Assembly (NCBI RefSeq): GCF_000003605.2 | Contig: NW_003116454.1 | Location: 585,715 to 608,121, forward strand | Length of the DNA: 22,407 nt | Source of the DNA: Saccoglossus kowalevskii | Taxonomy: Eukaryota > Hemichordata > Enteropneusta > Harrimaniidae | Direction of reading: 5' to 3' | Shown: positions 1 through 8,300 of the stretch, one piece after another | How positions within the stretch are numbered: position 1 is the stretch's first letter | Layout: every line of letters starts with the position of its first letter | Translations under genes and position numbers: made by a program | The notes under the pieces: generated by a model | The model's input: the letters and a program-made list of their open reading frames with translations, nothing else | Told to the model about the DNA's origin: nothing | Database searches by the model: none

Positions 1-121
1 CATCTCTTTTATTCCAACTTTCTTCAAGGTGGGCATTGTAATCATTAAGTCTCCTCAGCAATCTAGAGGCTCTACTACCTCGACAACAGGTATACAGAGA
101 ATCATATCTATATACATATAA

Positions 122-650
122 CAATGTAAACTATATTTAAGCGTTCTAGTTTTTTTTGACAAGGCACTGTGTTTATGTTACGATGGGCATTTTGAATTAA
201 TTAATAGATAGTCTGGGTAAATTTGGCTTGTCACGTGAAAGTGATGTTAGTGGGGAATTGAATGTGTTGTATTCAGTGGAAATTGCTTTGTTGAATTACA
301 GGGCGGTGGCTTTCGATTACGAGTTCCAGTTATGGACCCATGAATGACTGATGTACCAAATACATTGAGGTCGTGCCATTTGTAAATATCGCTGTATGAC
401 ACAGTATACTAACCAGAATATACTATGTATGTATCAGTATGAATTTGTATAAATGCAATACAAATTTTAGACTAAATTGTTAAAAACTACATTCTTGTAA
501 GTTCTGGGAAATTTATTTTAGTTCATTCTGATTTGATTTTTAAATAAATACAAGAATTGAATATTTGAAGTAGTTTGTTGTATCCACCTGCCTACCAATT
601 TGGCAAAACACTTGTAGTGCTATATTTTCTCAAGTCTGAATTTACCAAAC
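122..650 (+). repeat. Dispersed repeat family 1, copy A
   Basis: The stretch from about 122 to 430 matches the reverse complement of about 19480-19795, by eye in roughly four of five bases, with shared blocks such as GAATGACTGnTGTACCAAATAC, TTGCTTTGTTGAATTACAGG and TGTTGTATTCAGTGG. A weaker match with indels goes on to about 650 (for example GAATTTACCAAAC). No coding capacity is seen. It is a non-coding interspersed repeat of unknown class. Confidence 0.85.
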
Positions 651-828
651 CCACTCTTATTTTTAAAGCATGGCAGAGTGTGCTGCCTGATTGATGGCAA
701 GTACAATAATGAAACGTTTGTATTGTACTTATCTAGACCCTAAAAAGTACCATCTCATTGTGAGACAAAGGTGGTCAATATACTAGCAACTGACGACAAT
801 TTAACCTAAATGCAGCTATGTTATGTGG

Positions 829-870
829 AGTCTCAAGCCATGGTGTCCTATTAATTTCAAGAATATGTGC
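829..870 (+). repeat. 42-bp direct repeat, left copy
   Basis: This segment, starting AGTCTCAAGCCATGGTGTCC, matches 2060-2101 at 36 of 42 positions without gaps. The two copies bracket the gypsy remnant. Confidence 0.8.
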
Positions 871-1129
871 AATGCAATGCCTGCTTATTGCTATGGAGAG
901 GGGCACCCACAGAACTCAAATTAGACATTCTATCACTGCTAAAACAAGACAATAGTGCTGGAAATGAAATACACATACACCAAAATATCAAGTTAAACCT
1001 CTTGGTTTAATACATCTCAAAATAATTACAAGAAACGCACAGAAAAATACAATGAAAAAATTCACTAAAATATGGGGTTGCCTGGGGAAGTGTGCATTGT
1101 GCAAGTGCACTGAGGGTTCCAGGGTGTGG

Positions 1130-2058
1130 AAATGGATGACAGTCAATGGTTTCTGCAACACAACGATGAAGAAATACAGGAGTCTTGCTTGCAAAGGAAC
1201 GCTGGAGGACACTTATTACAGAATAAGACTTCTCTCTGGCTAGCAATTTACGACTGGCATATGCCACTGGAAATTTTCCTTCCTCATATTATTGCAATAA
1301 AACTGCACCAAGCCTAACTTTTGGTGCAACGCTTCTCATAATAAAACTCTCAGTAAAATCAGGCAACCTTAAAATTGGTTGCTTACTCAATAAAACTTTC
1401 AAGTGATTAAATGTACGTTCCTGGCGATCTCCCCTGACTATTTTTTTTTCTTGGCTGACCTTTTCTGGTCAAATCACTGAGAGCAGCTGCTATGAAAAAT
1501 GCTGAAAAATGACCTTACTTGCTTCACTGTTTCCGGCCGGGCTGCATACTATATGGCTTCTGTTTTATCTGGTAATATTTGCAAAATACCGTCACCTAAC
1601 TGATGACCAGTACACTATACATTAGTAAAACCAAAGAAACATTGAAGGTTTTGTGGTTAATTCTGCCTTTCTTAAACGAGCCAACACGTCCTGTACTATT
1701 GAATAAATGAAAATGTCATCAATTAAATTCTCAACTTTACCATCAAGACCTACCAACAAAATTCGCATCGTACGGAAAAAGCGGCTGGTGCATTGATAAG
1801 CCCGAAATGCGTTCACATAAACTGAAATAAACCATCAGGTGTGAGAAAGGCTGTCTTTCTTTAGCCGCCTTTTTTAGATCAATTTTACCGACCCTCTTTT
1901 AATCGTGAAAATATGTCTTCGGGTGGTGGCATTGGTATTGCATCGAACACTGTGACGCCATTGAGTTTGCGAACATTGCAAAACCCAACAACCCCTTCTT
2001 TCTTATTTACCAAAAGAATGAGTGTGGCATAAGATGAATTTTGTGGTTCTTGTCGAAA
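1130..2058 (-). pseudogene. Broken Ty3/gypsy retrotransposon pol fragment (RT and RNase H)
   Basis: Read on the minus strand, three frames together give gypsy RT blocks in the right order: EPQNSSYATLILLVNKKEG (about 2050-1990), CNVRKLNGVTVFDAIP, KIDLKK, TPDGLFQFM, FGLINAPAAFS, then LDGKVENLIDDIFIYS with the catalytic Asp pair, and LARLRKAELTTKPS (to about 1640). Next come CFFGFTNV, CTGHQLGDGIL.ILPDKTEAI, QPILRLPDFT and VAYASRKLLAREKSYSVI of RNase H (to about 1205). At least three frameshifts, several stops and a deletion near 1890 show that it is dead. No LTR, integrase or gag is seen. It sits just downstream of the SLC28 stop codon, on the same strand, and may fall in the 3' UTR. Confidence 0.9.
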
Positions 2059-2059
2059 C

Positions 2060-2101
2060 AGTCTAAAGCCATGGTGTCCTTTGAGTTTCAGGAATATATG
2101 C
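2060..2101 (+). repeat. 42-bp direct repeat, right copy
   Basis: Starts AGTCTAAAGCCATGGTGTCC and matches 829-870 with six substitutions. It abuts the 5' edge of the recognisable gypsy RT sequence, so it may be part of that element or an older duplicated flank. Confidence 0.8.
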
Positions 2102-2291
2102 TCTGTTCACCAATTACATACACACATACCATATACATTTACAATAATCGGACACAAAATATACTATTTGGGATATCATTTTAGAACTAATAGAGGTGGT
2201 TTCTACATGGCAGCATTACGGTGCGAGTTATTATTTACAGTGACATCGGTGTTACAGTCGTAAGCTTCCAGGTGACAGTGTGCAGTTATTT

Positions 2292-2395
2292 CTAAATGAC
2301 AGTTGTAAGGCCCTGACTGTCCGTATTATTGGTAGCATTCAAAGTAATATTCACTATCACTGGAATAATGTCCATGTTTTCCTGATAAAGAATGC
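2292..2395 (-). CDS. SLC28A3-like: SLC28-like coding exon 11 (C-terminal tail and stop)
   Basis: The acceptor ATCAATTGTAG|GC completes Gly602 and gives [11 protein letters not shown]..., ending TTVI and TAG at 2294-2292. The AGIL junction is the one seen in animal CNTs. The tail has three Asn-X-Ser/Thr sites (N617, N621, N624) in nine residues, fitting the extracellular glycosylated C-terminus of mammalian CNTs, but is only 33 residues long. It is short and not conserved, so the call rests on phase, junction and sequons. Confidence 0.82.
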
Positions 2396-5300
2396 CTACA
2401 ATTGATAATATAAACAAAATGTTATTAGCAGGTTACAAAGGTAAAAATCAATATTTTTAGCTTTTTCGCTAGCACGCTTAGACCGATTTTATTCAAATTT
2501 GGAATGAATATCATCCAACATCACCGACATACATCAGTTATTTTCAGATTTAATTTTATTTTAAAATGACTGACTAGTAGCATTTGTGATTTTATTTTCA
2601 TGTGTCTTGGTCCATTTATCTATATTAGTTTGATTTATTTTGTACAGAATAAGCACAAAACACAACATAATAATTTGTATATGCACACTTGCTTCAACTT
2701 GTTTCACAGGTGTACCTGGCCCTGTTGTCAGCACTACTAAACAAGGCTAACGCAATAGGAGTTGTATTTGACCATTTGCAAATGCCACAAATCAGACCCA
2801 GATGAACAGACTTCACAGATGGGGGCACGACAGTAGGGTGATGTTGTTAATCGTGATGCCCAATTGCTGAATTTATTTTTGACGCTCAACATGGATCACT
2901 CTTCGCGTGTTGACAGAGCCCGTGGCACTGAAAGAACCATCACTACATATTTGGACATGATTCAGTAGATGTACCAAATCTAGAATGTGCGAATTGACGA
3001 TATATTTGACATAACAGAGCGCCCCATCGCCTGAGGATGGATTCTCTAAAAAAATCGACTATTGTAAGTACTAATATTCATTCATCAATATGTATTTCCG
3101 TCTTTCCTTACCTGCTATGCAAGCTGTCATAAAGTTGGCACAATTCCCGGCAATAAGTGCCCTGACAACGATGGCATTGATATCGTTCTTGCGTTCAGGA
3201 CAAATGCTTATGAGCGTCCCCAATGCAATACCAATACCAGCCAGATGAGAATGCCCACACATAGCATATGTAGCGATGAGTTCAGAACGAGGCTATAAAG
3301 GCATAGTACATGTTATGTTAAATAATGGAGAAGATACAGGTAAACGTATGCATTTACAACTCGTGTTGATCCATTGTTATATCCTACTATGGGCTGGTCA
3401 GATGGCAGTCCTCCGCCGACCTGATTTCTAAGAAATAGTAGTTTATAAATAAATAAACGCTGCTCGGACTGATAAATATGATATATAGAAGAAAGTGTAC
3501 ACTTTCTTCTATGCTATCGATAAAGAGCCATTGCTCGAAACGTCTAGCTATTGTCAATAGTTATTTAGGACTACGATTACCAAATATTATCTTCTATATA
3601 TCTGATTTCTGAGAAGGTGCATTGATAACCCAGGCGCATAAATTATTACCTATATGTGGTAAACATTTCATTGAAAAAGAGAGTTCTTCTTTTTTTTAAA
3701 CATAGCATTAGCTTACATTAGATGAGGTAATTTCCAATTTAAAAATCACTAGTATGCGATAAAATGTTTTGTTATTTGTCTTACGTCTAGCTCGGTATCA
3801 ACAGCGCTGTCAGAAACATGTGAATTTTCAAACGTATGAATGTAAATATCCCCCACCAAATGCTGTCCATTTTACAACAACTTACCGATATTGTCGGAGT
3901 CAACCCAAGATCACGGTTTGCTACTATGACAGAAAGTTTATCATATGACACCAATACACTGGTAAAGATCTTAATGCCGATGAGTTCAGCCACGATAGCA
4001 CAGTCTTCCCAGTCAACTCCCATTACAAACGCTAGTGGTATGAACACCCATGAGCAAATTACCTAGAATACACATTTAAGTTAATTTAAGTTATGTACTA
4101 CATACATACTACCATTGTTTTTTATGGAAAATCAGAAAAGTATTAATAAGAATTTCATCTTACAGTCAAATCGAAAATAATGAATTGCCTATAGAATCTC
4201 TTCAGTGGCAACTTTTACATTCAGTGACCTCTTTTATGAGTTCCTGCCTTTCAATCACTAAACAATTACTTGCACAATTTTGTTGCCAATGGTTCAATTG
4301 TTACTACATGGTGTGCAGTACATTTTGAAATATATTCAATTTGTAGTCACACAGATCAAAGGTTACACTGGTTCATTTGAATATTTATAAAATTGTGGGA
4401 GCATCATAATCATTTGTATTCCCACTCAAAGGTTTTGCATTTCTTCTGTCTGAAATGGACGTAATTTTATTCTTTCCAGTTTTCTAGTTGTAAATTTAGT
4501 TTACCATTATTACATCGCTGAACCTCACGTTCCCTTTACCTATACAAATCTGAGATTAACACAACTCACTATTATCGGCGGTGAAAATCTTTATCAGAGA
4601 CTCTGCTTTATGAAACAAACCCTTAAGGGCACAGACAATAACCTAATGTTTATAGTTTGACGCGTTCTATTTTTTCTTGACTCAATGGTTGGCTTGTACC
4701 AGTAATAAATTCGACAATGAACTAGTACTAACCTCATAGCTCAGCTCTGGATAACCCACCATTCCACCTGCCCATGACAAAACAGCATTCAAAAATGCGA
4801 GTATGGCCAGAAACACAATGAAATTACAAGCAATGTTGACAAGAAGCGTGACTGCGGCCAATCCACCACTCGAAATAGCGTCGAGCACATTCTGGTGTTT
4901 TCTGTGATGTGAACAAATATAGTCTTGTCATAAGAGTTATGTATATATAATATGAAGAAAAGAACTTAATTTATTGATAATTGACAGTAAGTCGGCAAGT
5001 AAAGCATTCATGTACATGAGTGTTCAGTTCACTATTTTCATACTTTATATTTCTACAAAACTGTAAGGTATGTAAAGCAAAGCATGCAATACAGGTGTAG
5101 ATAAGTCATTTGTATATAGCGCTCGTGTTTCATTTATTTGTAGCATTATTTATGGCAGAAAATTGTTACTCATAACTACAATCTCTTAATGAGACAGGTA
5201 ATTCAAATCAAATGTTCATATGTGTGTCAAAAATATGATATCAAAACGGAGTCTGGAAAACATGCAGAATTTTATGTCAAATTTAATAATGTTTCTATGA

Positions 5301-8300
5301 AGCATCTTAAACGGAAAAAAGTTCGGAAAAAAAAATTCTCTAAAAAACCTTGGCTAACTAGAGGACTATTGAAGTCAATCATCACAAAACACAAATTATT
5401 TATTAAAATGAAAAATAACCCTAAAGATCTCCAAAATGCACACGAATATAAACAATATAGAAACGTCTTGACTAAGTTGCTAAAGTCGGCTAGAAAAGAC
5501 TTATTACTCAAATAAATTTGTTGTTACCCGCGGGAACACAAATAAAACATGGCAGGTTATAAATGAGGTTCTAAATAAAACAAAAACAAAATCAGCCCCC
5601 CATGAATTAAATTCATCCAACGACAAACTCTTAACGAAAAGTTCTGATATCGGTGAAGAATTTAATAAATATTTCACAAATATTGGTCCGAGCCTTGCCG
5701 CTAGTGTAACGAACACGTGTGACTTTCGACAATATCTCACCGGGAGTCAAATAAACTCGTTATTTTTCCACCCAGTAAGTGAGTCCGAAGTTTTCAATCA
5801 AATCAAATCCCTTAATCCCAATAAATCAGCAGGACATGACAAAATACACCCTAAAACATTAATTCATTCAGCTAAAATTATTGCCCGACCCATTGCTCAC
5901 ATTATCAATTGTTCGTTAAGCCAAGGTGTTTTCCTGATGACTTAAAAATTGCTAAGATAACACCCATTTACAAAAAAGGTACCCAGTACCCAGTAACTAT
6001 CGCCCTATTTCAATCCTACAAATCCTTAGCAAAATATTTGAATCGATTGTGAATAAACAATTTATAAGTTTCCTTGAAAAAAATCACATACTTTCAAACA
6101 CGCAATTTGGTTTTCGCAAAAAAAAATAACACTAAACTCGCCCTAGCTGACCTGGTCACCAACATCGCAGATAATATGGACACTGGCTGCATTACTTTCG
6201 GAATTTTTATTGACCTGAAAAAAGCATTTGATACAATTAATCACAAAATCTTATTCCACAAACTTGAACATTATGATATCAGAGGTCTTCCGTTACAATG
6301 GTTTGAAAACTACCTTTACAATCAGTCAATATTGATAACACACTATCTTCTTTCAAAGAAATAAAGTGTGGTGTTCCACAAGGATCGATTTTAGGCCCTA
6401 TTTTATTTCTAGTTTATATCAATGATATTACAAATTCCAGCGATGTTTTCGATTTTTGTCTTTTTGCAGACGACATAACTCTGTTTAAATCTGTCAAGGA
6501 CAACACAATCTATTTCTCGGACATTAAAGACGAATTCCAGAAAGTCTGTGAATGGTGTAATGCTAACCAACTAACTATTAACAGAAAACAAACTACATGA
6601 TTATAAAGTCACCACAAAAAACAGTTACTACAGAGGGCAGTTTGATCATTAATGGGTCACCAATAGAGGGCGTTCGTTCCACAAAGTATTTAGGCGTGAC
6701 AATTGACTGTAATTTAACGTGGAAACCTCATATAGATTTTCTAACTAAATTAATCTCCAGGAAAGTGGGTATTATCTCACAGATTCGACATTATGTTCCA
6801 AGATCAATTCTTCTTCTTCTGTATAATTCTTTAATATTTCCCCATATTTCTTACTGTTTAGAGATTTGGGGAAACACATACTCGTCTTTCCTTGAACCAA
6901 TCTTGCGCCTCCAGAAAAAAGTCGTACGTCTCATCACATTCTCCGACATGCATGCTCACACTGCCCCCTTGTTTAAAAAACTTGGAATATTAGATGTTTA
7001 CAAGTTATGTAAACTTCAAACATGTCTATTTGTTTTTGATGTAAAAAATTGTCGTTTTGCACATACAATAAATCATTATGCAACACGTTTAGCCATGGCT
7101 GATAGTTTTTATATCCCCAAAAGGAATCTAATTTTATGCCAAAAAACAATTAAATTTACTGCAACACGCCATTGGAATTCCCTTCCTAGCACAATCAAAA
7201 ATGAAATGAACAGACACACATTTAAATTCAAATTAAAAAATGCTCTCCTAAGTCAGTGAAACGACGAAATGTCTACTATAATTTCATTTCATATGTTTTG
7301 TTTTGTTTTTTGTATATATATATATTTGTTTATTGTTACTATTCTAACTTTAGATGATTACGTTGTTCATTTTCTTTCATCTCTTTTGTTAATTTAAGAT
7401 TTTGAATCTATTCAATTATTTAAATGTACAACTATGTACCTGTATATGACTTATTAATATTATTATTTATTGTTTATTTTGTTCATTCTTTATAAGGGTC
7501 ATGGACTAGACTAGTTCCAGGGAACTATTTCCATGATCCTCACTATAAACAATTTATAAAAATATCTAAAAAAATACATATATCTAAAATTCAAATTATA
7601 GATTTATTTATTTAATTTTATTTACTCATCTGTTTATATATCACATTTATTTGAATATTATTATATGTATATATGTTTATAGTGAAATAAACTTCATTCA
7701 TTCATTCATTCATTCATGTGACCAGATAATTCAGCGTAGGCCATGAATATTATACGATTGCTACTGTTGTAAAAATTATCCAGTCACTTACGGTATACTT
7801 GTTTGAATGGATATGTTGTCTGATGGTGATTTCTCTGTTTCTGGATAAAACAGCTTAGATATAGCTAAAGATGCAGGTGCTGACATAACTGAGGCAGTGA
7901 TTAGGTATGAAGGACTGAGGCCAAATGCAATAGCAGCACCCATGACACTTCCAGAGATAGTCGCATACCCTCCAGTCGCCACAGCATGAATTTCAGATAC
8001 CGACATTTTCTTTATGTACGGTGCTACCATGAGAGGTGCCTCTCCCTAAAAAAAATATTTTTAGTAATAATGACTTAGTATCCTGTATGCAACATATTTT
8101 AATGCAAATATTTTAATGCAACATATTAATTATTTGTCTATTAAAATTGTGGAAACAAACACGGGTTTTATTTTGAGTGAGGTTTAAAATATTCCATTGG
8201 CTATATTTAATTTCATTGGAATTTTTAGCAAAAATTTTACCTCTTACATTTCCTCAAAGCTACAACATCTTTACAATACATAAATACATGGACAATGGCT

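Larger units (their letters stand above)
5189..7716 (+). mobile_element. CR1/L2-like non-LTR retrotransposon, 5'-truncated and inactive
   Basis: The plus strand, antisense to the SLC28 gene, carries the post-endonuclease linker and reverse transcriptase of a CR1/L2/Jockey-type LINE, then a 3' UTR with AATAAA (7686-7691) and a TTCA tandem tail. No endonuclease domain is seen upstream, so the element is 5'-truncated. Ending in a short tandem repeat rather than poly(A) is typical of CR1/L2-type elements. It enlarges intron 7 to 2.9 kb. Confidence 0.88.

Noticed and set aside
2370..2384. Alternative acceptor CAG|GAAAACATGG for the last exon
   Set aside because: It gives the wrong phase after exon 10 and an early stop, whereas TTGTAG|GC 13 bases upstream gives the AGIL junction and the glycosylated tail.
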